Shown here piece after piece: positions 43,415 through 52,390 of a DNA stretch of 64,000 nucleotides (its first letter is position 1; each line of letters begins with the position of its first letter). Location of the stretch: the NCBI RefSeq assembly GCF_002836775.1, contig NZ_PJAQ01000068.1, positions 186,001 through 250,000 of the forward strand, in the 5' to 3' direction. This DNA comes from Colwellia sp. 12G3 (GTDB lineage Bacteria; Pseudomonadota; Gammaproteobacteria; Enterobacterales; Alteromonadaceae). Made by a program: the position numbers and the translations under genes. The notes beneath the pieces were generated by a model, which was given only the letters and a program-made list of their open reading frames with translations, made no database searches and had not been told where the DNA came from.

Positions 43415-43560
43415 ATTAGTCCTAGATGGTATTATTAACCCTAGAACGACCCTCGAACAAATACAACTACAGAATAAGATGATTTTCCCACAGCTAATTA
43501 GGGTTGCTCTGTAGTCGTAGAAGACACTTGATTATCTACAGTCGTTTTTGGTTTTTTTTA

Positions 43561-43943
43561 TTAATCAACGTATTGTGATTGAGCCACATTACTTACTACA
43601 ACATTTTTTTCATTTTCACCTGTATCCCAAATTAGAACAGTTTCTTTAATCTTTCTTTTACCCAAGACTGATCTAATGTCAATACAACCAAAACGTGATG
43701 ATTTAAACCTTAAGTTTATTTGCAGTATAAAATCTAAGTCATAATATGAATCAAATCGATCTACGTTGATGCCAGTGTTAGGTTGTATATTCTTATATTC
43801 ATCCCCTTTATCCGACACAGTAGTTAATTCATCATCATTAGTGAAAACCCTCCACTAGAAATAACAATTGAATCTAGGACTTCATCTGAGCTATTTACTA
43901 GATACACTTTATCTTCTTCAAATCGAGATATATGTGATCTTCC
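43561..43943 (-). pseudogene. Frameshifted remnant of a small unknown protein
   Basis: An 85-codon frame (43561-43818) begins only with a GTG, but reading upstream in that frame continues NDDELTT, and a neighbouring frame from 43943 supplies FEEDKVYLVNSSDEVLDSIV and then SSGGF. The two pieces join smoothly if one base is shifted near 43835, giving one protein of about 125 residues with no ATG. The continuity of the joined sequence is my evidence for a decayed gene. The function is unknown. Confidence 0.5.
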
Positions 43944-44021
43944 TTATTTTTTTATAATCTAGAAGGTGTCGGTGGTGTCATCAAACGTGTATCCACACCT
44001 CGAAACCTACTGTGTAGATGT

Positions 44022-44498
44022 TTATTCTTTTCTACCAAAATAGGTAAAACCTGTAATTTTGCAAGATAAATCACCATCTAATGATGTCAATTTTTTATTA
44101 TACAAATTCTCTAGCTGTTTATTTTTTTCATCTATAGGAAGTCTATGAATAATTTCAGGTACTTCTTCTCGAAGCAACGCCTTTAGCCAGCCTCGATGAA
44201 ATAAAGGTCTAATAGTATCTAGTGGTGGATAAGTTAACTGAATAAACGGCTCAGGGTATGGAGCAATATGCTTTTTTCTTTCAGCTATTTTTTCATATAA
44301 TTCAGCCATATCTAAATTTAACTTTAAACATATAGCTTTAATAAACTCATTATGAGTTTTGTGGGGTTGCTCCAAAAACTCATTTAACCTTCTTAGCCCC
44401 TTTGAAGTATTTATATATCCCACTTGCTCTACTAAATTGAGTTTAGCGACACCAAGTGAATGAAGTTTTTGTTCAAACCATTGCTTGAATTCATTCAT
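44022..44498 (-). CDS. Hypothetical protein with possible N-terminal HTH
   Basis: 158 aa, not recognised. The first ~70 residues (LVEQVGYINTSKGLRRLNEF, then FIKAICLKLNLDMAELY) have the helix spacing of a lambda-repressor-like HTH. The C-terminal half is Pro/Leu/Arg-rich (PLDTIRPLFHRGWLKALL). It lies 7 bp after the next gene upstream and forms a three-gene minus-strand group ending here. Confidence 0.5.
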   Translation of the reverse strand: MNEFKQWFEQKLHSLGVAKLNLVEQVGYINTSKGLRRLNEFLEQPHKTHNEFIKAICLKLNLDMAELYEKIAERKKHIAPYPEPFIQLTYPPLDTIRPLFHRGWLKALLREEVPEIIHRLPIDEKNKQLENLYNKKLTSLDGDLSCKITGFTYFGRKE

Positions 44499-44505
44499 AT
44501 CAAGT

Positions 44506-45120
44506 TCACTTATAAAAACGTGTTAAATAAATTTTACTTTTTGACTGCTGAATTGATTTTGATGACATGCTCCCAACAAAGAAGGTTTCATCACCAACAA
44601 ACGGTTTTAGAGCACGTCCTATTTTTTCAAGCCACTCTAATGTTAAATTGCTATCGACTGCTTCAATATTGCAAGTTATCGCTGTAAGAGGTTTACTTGG
44701 TACTTTTGCAGACAAAAATGCACTCAAATCATCAGCATTATTTATATCAATAATATCTAAATTCAAGCTACTACTCATTTTCAAACAAGAAACGTAATCG
44801 GCATAATCATGGCCAACAAGGTTTGCTAAAAACCATGATGAAGTTAGTGCATATAACAACTCACTAAGTTGCTCTTTATTGAGCAAGCTGACCTTAAAAG
44901 CATCATCATCTCGGGTAATAACAATATCATCTGCCTCTACTTTTATTACATAAACAGCACTATGAAAATTCAATTCATCTTCTTCCACTAAAATGAGCTT
45001 TCCGCCATTAACATTCAAAGTTGTTAATTGGTCGCAACTTTTTAGAACATCTTCAGTAACCTGCTTATTGCAACTCTTGGCGGCACCAATATAAACAGTA
45101 AAGCCTGTATCTTCTTGCAT
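44506..45120 (-). CDS. Hypothetical protein
   Basis: 204 aa, not recognised. It looks like a soluble alpha/beta protein with alternating strands and helices (GGKLILVEEDELNF, then DDIVITRDDDAF) and a basic C-terminus. No catalytic motif or membrane helix was seen. It is co-directional with its two neighbours and probably shares their promoter in the gap before 45410. Confidence 0.5.
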   Translation of the reverse strand: MQEDTGFTVYIGAAKSCNKQVTEDVLKSCDQLTTLNVNGGKLILVEEDELNFHSAVYVIKVEADDIVITRDDDAFKVSLLNKEQLSELLYALTSSWFLANLVGHDYADYVSCLKMSSSLNLDIIDINNADDLSAFLSAKVPSKPLTAITCNIEAVDSNLTLEWLEKIGRALKPFVGDETFFVGSMSSKSIQQSKSKIYLTRFYK

Positions 45121-45146
45121 TTTAAGTTACCCCTTCTCAGCTATAG

Positions 45147-45308
45147 CTACAGGCTTTGAGTTAGCACCTTTAATTCAGCTTTTAACCTTTCTATTGCAAG
45201 GTAAATTTTCGATTGTTGCTCCGCTTCAATAAACTCTGACACCACAAGTTTGCCATCAATATTAATCTCAATAAGCTTAAGTGAATTCAAATCTAAAATA
45301 TCTCTCAT
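45147..45308 (-). CDS. Small hypothetical protein
   Basis: 53 aa from the ATG at 45308 (MRDILDLNSLKLI), with GAGG 8 nt upstream; the longer frame from 45359 adds a less likely N-terminus. It is short, with one beta hairpin and a C-terminal amphipathic helix (AIERLKAELKVLTQ). Head of a three-gene cluster, divergent from the gene at 45410. Confidence 0.4.
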   Translation of the reverse strand: MRDILDLNSLKLIEINIDGKLVVSEFIEAEQQSKIYLAIERLKAELKVLTQSL

Positions 45309-45409
45309 AATTCCAACCTCATTAATTAAACCTAAGACACTAAATATCTTGCCAACCATCTATAAAGTAACGCATTATTAATAACTAAATATTTAATGTA
45401 GCCAGAGCA

Positions 45410-45991
45410 ATGACAAATATAATTTACCGTAGCCTTTCAAAAACATCATACTCAGCAGAGCTTAAACGACATAAAGCAACCAAACGCGCGCCAAGTAATG
45501 TTCCTTACCTGGTTGACAATATTTGGGAATGGTTACGCCCCGATAATATGCCCACTCGTCGTTTAACGGTTTGTGCCTCCCCCTTTAAAGAGCTAGCACT
45601 TAAATATGCAACGTCTAACGATTTACTTTGTAATGTTAGGTTTGCTGGCAAAGTAAATGTTGTGCAAATCACTAATTATCAAGACGCTAAACTTCATCCT
45701 GACGTTAAAAAGCTTCCCCGCATTATTACCAAATACCTAGGTCAACAGTGGCTTGATAGCGAACTAGATAATAAGCAGACCCACGGGCAACTATTTATTC
45801 CTTTATTAAGTAGCGAAGAAGTCGCAGGTATTCTCTCGACTCCTGAACTACTTGACTTAAAAGAACAACTCATCAAAACATCGACTTTTTGGCAAGATGT
45901 TAATCATGTAAATGGTGATTACCAATTAACTGACGGAGAACTGTTCTTTTACGCTGATGATGGCTACTATCTTGATATTTCAGAGAAGTAA
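45410..45991 (+). CDS. Putative ADP-ribosyltransferase/RES-like protein
   Basis: 193 aa. An N-terminal IIYRSLSKTSYSAEL and the block VPYLVDNIWEWLRPDNMP followed by RRLTVCASPFKELALKYA have the Arg...Ser/Thr spacing of small ADP-ribosyltransferase-like toxins. The resemblance is of general pattern rather than a named family, so the call is weak. No antitoxin of a familiar kind is adjacent, though the divergent trio 44022-45308 could include one. Confidence 0.4.
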   Translation: MTNIIYRSLSKTSYSAELKRHKATKRAPSNVPYLVDNIWEWLRPDNMPTRRLTVCASPFKELALKYATSNDLLCNVRFAGKVNVVQITNYQDAKLHPDVKKLPRIITKYLGQQWLDSELDNKQTHGQLFIPLLSSEEVAGILSTPELLDLKEQLIKTSTFWQDVNHVNGDYQLTDGELFFYADDGYYLDISEK

Positions 45992-46007
45992 CCAACTTTA
46001 CTTGCAG

Positions 46008-47252
46008 TTAACTCACCACTAACTGCAAATGAATTCCTAAATTATACTCTTGCTCCATTGCAACATGTCGAATATAAATTTTTGTATGATCAGGTGCCTT
46101 TTCAAATAGATTTTTCCAATCGAAAAATCCACAGCCCATACCAATATAATCCTGGTGCTTTAAGAAAGTTTTTGTTTCTTCAACATGTTGCTTGATGTCA
46201 TAAAAACGACCTTCGGGAACTCTCTCAAGTAACGAGGGGAGTTGGCTTTCAAAGTCTGTGATTTTGCTTGCTAATATAGGCTGTAAAAAGACTTCATGAC
46301 GCTTTGATGAAAATACTTGGTGTTTAGGTCGATGTTGCTCAGCTAACTCAAGCAGTTGCTCACTATTTTCAGTGACAAAACCTTTCGCTAAATCAAAAAC
46401 TTTCGCTTTGTATGCATCGCTTATTTGTTGTAGTAAAAGGGACCGTTGAATAGACTTTTCATAATCACTAATTCTCTCATGATGAAACCTAAGTCTAGAC
46501 ATTGGCTCCATGCTTTGGGTTAAATTATCAATACCAAATGCAGCTAAGTTTTTATCATTAGTATTAGCGTAACCAACACTCATAGGTTCCCAGTCATCAG
46601 TATTACGCGCTTTAATATTTTTACAGTGTTCGGTTAGTTTATATATCCAATTAAGATATTTTTCATTAGAAAAACGCTCTTTAATAAGGGTAAAAGTTCC
46701 TGCTACAGAAAGTATTTCAATTGCCCATAACAATAAATCTTCAGGCGAACGTCCACCACCCGATAAGCCTAACTGAATAACAGAGGCTAACCTTTCTTCA
46801 AATAGTGGCACTAGCGTTTCATCATCTATGTGGTGGTTAAGTGCGATGGTAAGAAGAGCAAGATGAAGAACGGTTGGTTTACGGACAAAATCATTACAAG
46901 CATCACGTGGTAGCCTTAAGTTTGGCTCATAAATTAACGCTGTAGCATTGTATTTAACCGGGTTTAGCTTAACCATTTCATTTAATGGCTTTAAAACTTT
47001 CATTAAGTGAATAACCGCTCGGCTATTTTTCCCTTGTAAAGCCCAATCAACAGTAGAATTTACTGCTTCTTCCCAATCTTTTATTACTTTTAGCAGGTGC
47101 TCAATATCAAACTTACTCTCCGATACAGGCATTAAGTAATGCTGCTCAGGATATTCTAGGCCAGCATCAAGTATAACTTCTGGTAAATCTTCTCTTTGCT
47201 CTTCTGTCCATTCATCATCACCACAAAAATATTCTAGTATTACTTGTTCCAT
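46008..47252 (-). CDS. Hypothetical helical protein
   Basis: 414 aa, not recognised. It is mostly alpha-helical and acidic at the N-terminus (CGDDEWTEEQREDLPEVIL); no HTH, nuclease or membrane motif was seen. Its start is 213 bp from the WYL regulator start on the opposite strand, and the two dyads at 47325 and 47383 lie between them, so the regulator may control this gene too (inference). Confidence 0.55.
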   Translation of the reverse strand: MEQVILEYFCGDDEWTEEQREDLPEVILDAGLEYPEQHYLMPVSESKFDIEHLLKVIKDWEEAVNSTVDWALQGKNSRAVIHLMKVLKPLNEMVKLNPVKYNATALIYEPNLRLPRDACNDFVRKPTVLHLALLTIALNHHIDDETLVPLFEERLASVIQLGLSGGGRSPEDLLLWAIEILSVAGTFTLIKERFSNEKYLNWIYKLTEHCKNIKARNTDDWEPMSVGYANTNDKNLAAFGIDNLTQSMEPMSRLRFHHERISDYEKSIQRSLLLQQISDAYKAKVFDLAKGFVTENSEQLLELAEQHRPKHQVFSSKRHEVFLQPILASKITDFESQLPSLLERVPEGRFYDIKQHVEETKTFLKHQDYIGMGCGFFDWKNLFEKAPDHTKIYIRHVAMEQEYNLGIHLQLVVS

Positions 47253-47324
47253 AATTTTCTCACTTTTTAGCAGTTTAAGTTATGCGCCCGCAAGTTGTGT
47301 GTAAATCAGCGTGTACTTCATATA

Positions 47325-47341
47325 GTGCCACTTTGTAGCAC
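47325..47341. promoter_or_regulatory. Dyad A upstream of the WYL regulator
   Basis: GTGCCACTTTGTAGCAC: 7-bp arms with one mismatch around TTT. It shares the half-site TAGCA and 15-bp core spacing with dyad B. Confidence 0.5.
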
Positions 47342-47382
47342 CATATTACTTTAACATTAAATTTAACTATGTCAACAAATGA

Positions 47383-47397
47383 TGCTATTAAATAGCA
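47383..47397. promoter_or_regulatory. Dyad B upstream of the WYL regulator
   Basis: TGCTATTAAATAGCA: perfect 7-bp arms around one A. It lies 58 bp downstream of dyad A, before the chosen regulator start at 47466; this is a typical layout for autoregulation by a dimeric WYL repressor. Confidence 0.55.
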
Positions 47398-47465
47398 CTA
47401 TTTTATTTCATATATTTCAAAAAGTGATTACAATGTGGGTATTACTGACATTCATAGATGATAAA

Positions 47466-48347
47466 ATGAAAGCAACAACTAAAGAGCGGCTAAAATTTTT
47501 AGAATTGTGTTTATTATTATTAGGCGAGTTCAAGAAAAGTTATTTTCATTTACTCTTCGATACAAAAAGAGCACAACAGACAAAAGACCTAGAAACTTAT
47601 ATCAAAAATGAATGTCCTATGAATATTCGTTACGACGACTCATTGAAGCGCTACGTTCCAACACCTCACTTTGACGCTAAATTCCTTCCGGATGATGCCT
47701 CAACTTTACTGGCTTATCAAAAATACGTAGAAGACCTCATTGCAAGTAAAGGTGAAGAAAGTCCCTTCCATCGGATTGAATATATCTCTCAACCTTTCTT
47801 AACTGCTCCTAACATCGAGCTATGGGGCATACTCAACAGAGCGATAACAAAAAAACAAGTATTGAGTATTAACTATTCTGGTTTAAGAAAAAAAGAAGCG
47901 CGCTATACTATTCAATCACTAGCATTGGTTCACAACGGCTTTCGTTGGCACGTTAGAGCTTATGTTGTTGGAGAGGATAGATATAGAGATTTTGTGCTTA
48001 GCAGAATAAGTCAACCTCAAGTAGCTGAAATGGCATATTGCAACTCTGGTGTGTTAGAAAATGACGATAACTGGAATTCTACTGTTGAGCTAGTTTTCAA
48101 ATCGCACCCTAAATTAACTCCTGAGCAAGCTAAGTCAGTGGAAGAAGATTATGGTATGGCTGATGGTAAAAAAACTGTTCAATGTAAGGTATGTAATATT
48201 CAACATTTACTTAAGTTGACTCGAACAGGTTTAGATACTGAGCAGCGAGAGGCGCATTTATTCCCACTAATTTTGGATTATAAGAGTAACCCAGAATTAA
48301 CTGTTATTTTAGATAGATTGAAAAGTAAGAAGCTTATAAAAATATAA
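47466..48347 (+). CDS. WYL-domain transcriptional regulator (CapW/BrxR-like)
   Basis: 293 aa from the ATG at 47466 (MKATTKERLKFLELCLLL); the frame extends to 47379, but that would include dyad B. It has an N-terminal winged helix (GEFKKSYFHLLFDTKRAQQTKDL), then the WYL domain (VLSINYSGLRKKEARYTIQSL, then NGFRWHVRAYVVGEDRYRDFVLSRI) and a C-terminal WCX-like region. This order matches CapW/BrxR repressors at the head of CBASS and BREX-type loci, which bind inverted repeats near their own promoter (family knowledge). The defence genes that follow on the plus strand are its probable targets. Confidence 0.82.
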   Translation: MKATTKERLKFLELCLLLLGEFKKSYFHLLFDTKRAQQTKDLETYIKNECPMNIRYDDSLKRYVPTPHFDAKFLPDDASTLLAYQKYVEDLIASKGEESPFHRIEYISQPFLTAPNIELWGILNRAITKKQVLSINYSGLRKKEARYTIQSLALVHNGFRWHVRAYVVGEDRYRDFVLSRISQPQVAEMAYCNSGVLENDDNWNSTVELVFKSHPKLTPEQAKSVEEDYGMADGKKTVQCKVCNIQHLLKLTRTGLDTEQREAHLFPLILDYKSNPELTVILDRLKSKKLIKI

Positions 48348-48655
48348 TTTTTGAATATACCACTGTACTATAGTGAAATAAGGACATTGGATAAAATAAA
48401 TTATGGCCAGGTTAGCAAACCTTCCTGGTCCTCCTAAAAAGAAACTATTTATAAGTGGTGATAAACGGAAAAGGTACTTTCTAAAAAATTAACTTCTGGT
48501 GTAGGATGTAAGTTGATTTTCAAGCCACCATATAATGAGTATTACTAAAGCTATTTAAAGTAAGCCGTTCTTGTATAAAACAAATTCTAGGTTTGAAATT
48601 ATAGTCTAGCTCCCGATAATTTATTTTTTTGAAAAACTAAACATAAAAGAAAAAT
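48348..48655. other. Intergenic region between the WYL and GIY-YIG genes
   Basis: 308 bp, AT-rich. A 29-codon frame (48403-48492, starting MARLANLPGPPKKK) has no ribosome site at useful distance and is not called. Nothing else is convincing; it presumably holds the promoter for the gene at 48656. Confidence 0.5.
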
Positions 48656-49288
48656 ATGATAAAACCAGCGAAAGAATACTCCTCAATAAATATTGATGGG
48701 ATTCGAAGTATTAGAGGTCATTGCTTAAGAAAATTAATGCGAGGGAAGAATAAAATCCCCGATTATGCAGGCATATATGTATGGAGATATTGGCCTGACA
48801 TTCCTTCGTTAGATTCAGATAATTTAAAAGACTTTATTAAGGAGCTTCAATACAAGTTTCCCCAACACTTAGAAAACATCAAGAACTCTAGAGTTGATAT
48901 TTCAGTAAAAAGAACGCCTTTTGGCTCTAAAAATGATGGCCGATTGTTAGGTATTAAATCAGAAAATAAAATTAATAAAATCTTGAAAATACTTGATGGG
49001 GATGAAGATAGCAGGCAAGTTTTCGCTCATACTCTTGAAATATTAATATCATCATTCCCCCCTATTTATATAGGTAAAGCAGATAATTTACAAGAACGAC
49101 TTACTGACCACTTTGAATATAGAACCGACGTCCTCCGGAATATTGAAGGTGCGGATATTTCAATCGAAAATGTGTATATATCATTTATTAAGGATGATTT
49201 ATCTAACCCTAATATGGAGATTTCCACAGGGATTGAAGAAATTTTACAAAGACTAACAAACCCAGTATTCACAAAAAGATATGGATAA
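48656..49288 (+). CDS. GIY-YIG nuclease-like protein
   Basis: 210 aa. AGIYVWRYWP near residue 38 and PPIYIGKADNLQERLTDHF near residue 140 correspond to the GIY and YIG halves with the catalytic Arg; the distance between them (about 100 residues) is larger than usual, so an insertion sits in the domain. The C-terminal EEILQRLTNPVFTKRYG fits the metal-binding Glu and Asn/Pro end of the fold. It overlaps the DGQHR gene by 8 bp. The role may be DNA cleavage or DNA recognition (inference). Confidence 0.65.
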   Translation: MIKPAKEYSSINIDGIRSIRGHCLRKLMRGKNKIPDYAGIYVWRYWPDIPSLDSDNLKDFIKELQYKFPQHLENIKNSRVDISVKRTPFGSKNDGRLLGIKSENKINKILKILDGDEDSRQVFAHTLEILISSFPPIYIGKADNLQERLTDHFEYRTDVLRNIEGADISIENVYISFIKDDLSNPNMEISTGIEEILQRLTNPVFTKRYG

Positions 49289-51245
49289 TGCAATGACACA
49301 ACCAAAAATAAAAAAAAATAAGAAGAAAGTAACCCCTCAGCAATCTCAAAAATCGTATGATTTCTCTATTTTGTACAGTTATCACAACAGTAAATTTGGA
49401 ATGAAAAACAATAAGGTTGATGAAGAGGTTAATGTTAATGTATTAAATATCAACGTTGGCAATTTACTGCAAGACTTCAAAATCTTCGAGGATTTAAACA
49501 ATGTGCATAGTTGGCCTATTAGCACACTAATTCAACGAGAGCTAGATCATGATAGAGCAAACCTGATAGCAAGGGATTACCTACTTAAAGATAGTTCAAC
49601 TAAGTATTTCCCTTCCTTAATCGCCGTGCTTATACCAATAGGGGATGACTATAAACCACTAGATAAGTATGGAACGATAAATCCTAATGAGCTTAAAACA
49701 ATCCAATCAAAATTCATAAATGGTGAAGATTATTATGACAATTTTGGAGAGTGTAAAGGGTTAGCAGAGGGAGTTACTCTTGTACCTTTCTCTGAAGAAG
49801 AAGGAAGCATTGTTTGGGATAAAAATACTGTGTCTGCCGTTATTATTGATGGTCAACATAGATATAAAGCTTTAGAGAAAGCTCTGGAACGAGACAAAGC
49901 ATTTGATGAGTTTAGAATTTCTATAACTTTGATAGATTTAACCTCAATTTGTAATAAAAACTCATTATCTCCTACAGATGTATCAAGAGACTTATTCGTA
50001 ACAATAAATAATACCCCTGAAGAAATTGATGAGACGCGCATAGTATTAATGGACGATAAAGATGTATTATCAACATTCACTCAAGTTTTAATTGATGATT
50101 CATCAAAAGATTATCCGCCTAGTGTGCCTCCAATGTTAATTGACTGGGCATGCGACGGAGCAAAACATAATTCTACCAATAGCTTAACAGGTGTTTTAGT
50201 TATTAGACAAATAATACTCTCCGCTATGTTTGATGATAGTAAAATATCAACAGTTGATGATAGAACCTTAGTAAAAAACGTTCGTAAGTGGAAAAGTAAA
50301 ATTGATTCATGGTTATCTCCTGATCCAATTATAGAGAAAGAACTAGGGCCAGATGAAACTTTAGAACACAGGTTTAAACTCGCAGAAGGCCAACAACAAG
50401 ATGAGTTGGATGATGATGAAGAAGAAAGTATATTTCTGTTCTCATACAGCACATCAGTTTCAAAATTATTGAAAGAACGATTTAAGAGTCTATTCCTTCC
50501 AACATTTAGAGAAGTATTTAGCGAATTAACTCCATATAATAGAATTCAGCAGCTAGCCAAGGATCACGGTGTTCTCCGTGAAGATAAACCTCTAAATAAC
50601 TACTACCGTTCATTTAAGGGTAAGAGAGAGTCATTAAAAAGAACTGCAGAGCTTAATAAAGCAATTAAATTATATGAAAAAGATTTTTCGATAATTACTA
50701 CAAAATCGATACCCCATACAGTTATGGGACAAAAAGCTATTTTTAAAGCTCTTTTCGATGGTTTCTTGTCAAGCTCAGAAGATGTTTCTTGTGATGATTA
50801 CTCTGAGTTAACTGAAGTGTTCATTAGTAGCTTTAATGAAGTGTACGAAATACTTTGCCCATCAAACAATGCTGATGAGAATTTCTTCTTAATCGATTAT
50901 AAATTAAAATCCAATAGAACAATAAAGGCAAAAAGTATAGGAAGTGAATTTTGGAAAGGCATCATCATAAAAAATAATGGGGAAATTGATTATTCCAAAG
51001 CAGCTATATCAATTCTTAGCCAGATCATCCAAGATATTGTTTTTTATCATATAGATAAAAACACTGATGATGAAGAAACAGAGTTTTCATTCACCGATTC
51101 GCAAAAACTAGTAACTAGACACCTTAGGCTAATTAGAAAACTCGAGTTTGAGATAGACCCTGGTGAAGATGAATTACAATCTATTGCTCAAAAAGCCGTC
51201 AACAATAAAGAAATTTATTTAAATAAAATATTTAAAGATCTTTAA
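49281..51245 (+). CDS. DGQHR-domain protein (DndB-like)
   Basis: 654 aa. A Lys-rich N-terminus precedes the signature AVIIDGQHRYKALEKAL around residue 190, followed by RDLFVTINNTPEEIDETRIVL and ferritin-like helices, as in DndB and related DGQHR proteins. DndB regulates or limits phosphorothioation in Dnd systems (family knowledge). The C-terminal ~250 residues are not assigned. It overlaps the GIY-YIG gene, so the two are co-translated. The start could also be the ATG at 49293. Confidence 0.78.
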   Translation: MDNAMTQPKIKKNKKKVTPQQSQKSYDFSILYSYHNSKFGMKNNKVDEEVNVNVLNINVGNLLQDFKIFEDLNNVHSWPISTLIQRELDHDRANLIARDYLLKDSSTKYFPSLIAVLIPIGDDYKPLDKYGTINPNELKTIQSKFINGEDYYDNFGECKGLAEGVTLVPFSEEEGSIVWDKNTVSAVIIDGQHRYKALEKALERDKAFDEFRISITLIDLTSICNKNSLSPTDVSRDLFVTINNTPEEIDETRIVLMDDKDVLSTFTQVLIDDSSKDYPPSVPPMLIDWACDGAKHNSTNSLTGVLVIRQIILSAMFDDSKISTVDDRTLVKNVRKWKSKIDSWLSPDPIIEKELGPDETLEHRFKLAEGQQQDELDDDEEESIFLFSYSTSVSKLLKERFKSLFLPTFREVFSELTPYNRIQQLAKDHGVLREDKPLNNYYRSFKGKRESLKRTAELNKAIKLYEKDFSIITTKSIPHTVMGQKAIFKALFDGFLSSSEDVSCDDYSELTEVFISSFNEVYEILCPSNNADENFFLIDYKLKSNRTIKAKSIGSEFWKGIIIKNNGEIDYSKAAISILSQIIQDIVFYHIDKNTDDEETEFSFTDSQKLVTRHLRLIRKLEFEIDPGEDELQSIAQKAVNNKEIYLNKIFKDL

Positions 51246-51468
51246 ATAAAATTGCGAGTATAATCAGCTAAAGAACGCTATGGTACTCGCTAAAAACGCA
51301 TCTATAAAGGTTAATATATATCTAGTCTAGATTCTATAAAGCGACTTTTCCTGAAGTATTTATATAAATGGTTAAACTAATCAAACCTGATTAGGATTCA
51401 ATCGATACTTAGCGTAAAAATTAAAGGGTTCGTTTAGGTAGAAAAAGTAATTTGAAGTAAATCTAGCT

Positions 51469-52389
51469 TTATTTTATTTCAGTAAGTCTTATTACTTGGC
51501 TTCTTCTACCAGGTACATAAACTTCTATTTCATCTGATGCATACAAAGCCAAATATTCATATAAATTCGCTTGAATACCCTTTATATCTCTACGATATGG
51601 TGCAGGATCATCACACAACTCATCATGCAACAAACTCGATATTTGGCCAAAGCCTAGGTCTCTATCTCCCTTGTATTCAGTCAATATTGATATCAACCAG
51701 CAGTATGCTTTAGAGTTTTTGAATAGTGATTGAGCATAAGTAAAGTTAGATTTATTTGCTTCAATAATTGCGAACTCTAACGATGGATTAACATCATACA
51801 TCTCGTGATTTTCACCCTGTTTTGATAAAGGGAAATCAGATACGAATAAGTCCTTAATTTTAGGCATAATATGTTCTGGCCATACGTTAGGTATATCGAG
51901 CAAATTAGATTCAGAAAAACCATCTATAATTTCCTGCATTTGATCGATCATTTCAATTGTTAAAGAAACAGATACATTGACTATTCTTTTGATAAAATCT
52001 TTAGAGCTATCTGAAGGGGTAACTTTAGTGCATGCCTCAAGGTTGCCTTCATTAACAAGGGCGAGCCCTTTTCCAGTCATATTAGCTGAGCCTGTAAAAA
52101 TCAAATCCTCATCAACTTGATAAATTTTCGCATGTAAATTTGGTAAGCACTTAACTTTATAGCCCGATAATATACATTGCCTAATAGCTTCTATATTACT
52201 TGCACCTACAATAAAATCGTTTGGTGAGAAGCGACCGACAATACATACTGAAGAATTAACAATAAGAGCTTCTAACCATGTAATTGCTGGCTTCGTAACA
52301 AAAGCAGAAATAATATTCAAATTATCACAATTAGGAATACCCCTTTCTAAGGCAGCTGTTAAATCATTACTTGTCATCAAATTATTCAT
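51469..52389 (-). CDS. PLD-family nuclease
   Basis: 306 aa. A single HKD motif is visible, LHAKIYQVDEDLIFTGSANMT, in the H-x-K-x4-D form with the GSAN follow-up typical of PLD nucleases. One motif per chain means an active dimer (family knowledge). The last gene of a four-gene minus-strand cassette, starting 1 bp after the 1092-aa gene's stop. It is likely the effector nuclease of the cassette (inference). Confidence 0.8.
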   Translation of the reverse strand: MNNLMTSNDLTAALERGIPNCDNLNIISAFVTKPAITWLEALIVNSSVCIVGRFSPNDFIVGASNIEAIRQCILSGYKVKCLPNLHAKIYQVDEDLIFTGSANMTGKGLALVNEGNLEACTKVTPSDSSKDFIKRIVNVSVSLTIEMIDQMQEIIDGFSESNLLDIPNVWPEHIMPKIKDLFVSDFPLSKQGENHEMYDVNPSLEFAIIEANKSNFTYAQSLFKNSKAYCWLISILTEYKGDRDLGFGQISSLLHDELCDDPAPYRRDIKGIQANLYEYLALYASDEIEVYVPGRRSQVIRLTEIK

Positions 52390-52390
52390 T

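Noticed and set aside
43466-43515. ACTACAGA/TCTGTAGT inverted repeat after the methyltransferase gene
   Set aside because: The 34-nt loop is long and no T-tract follows directly, so it is not a convincing terminator.
48403-48492. 29-codon frame starting MARLANLPGPPKKK
   Set aside because: The nearest AAGGA is too far from the ATG and the frame has no neighbour or motif to support it.
51254-51290. GCGAGTA/TACTCGC inverted repeat between convergent genes
   Set aside because: The 23-nt loop and absence of a T-tract make termination doubtful, though the position is suitable.
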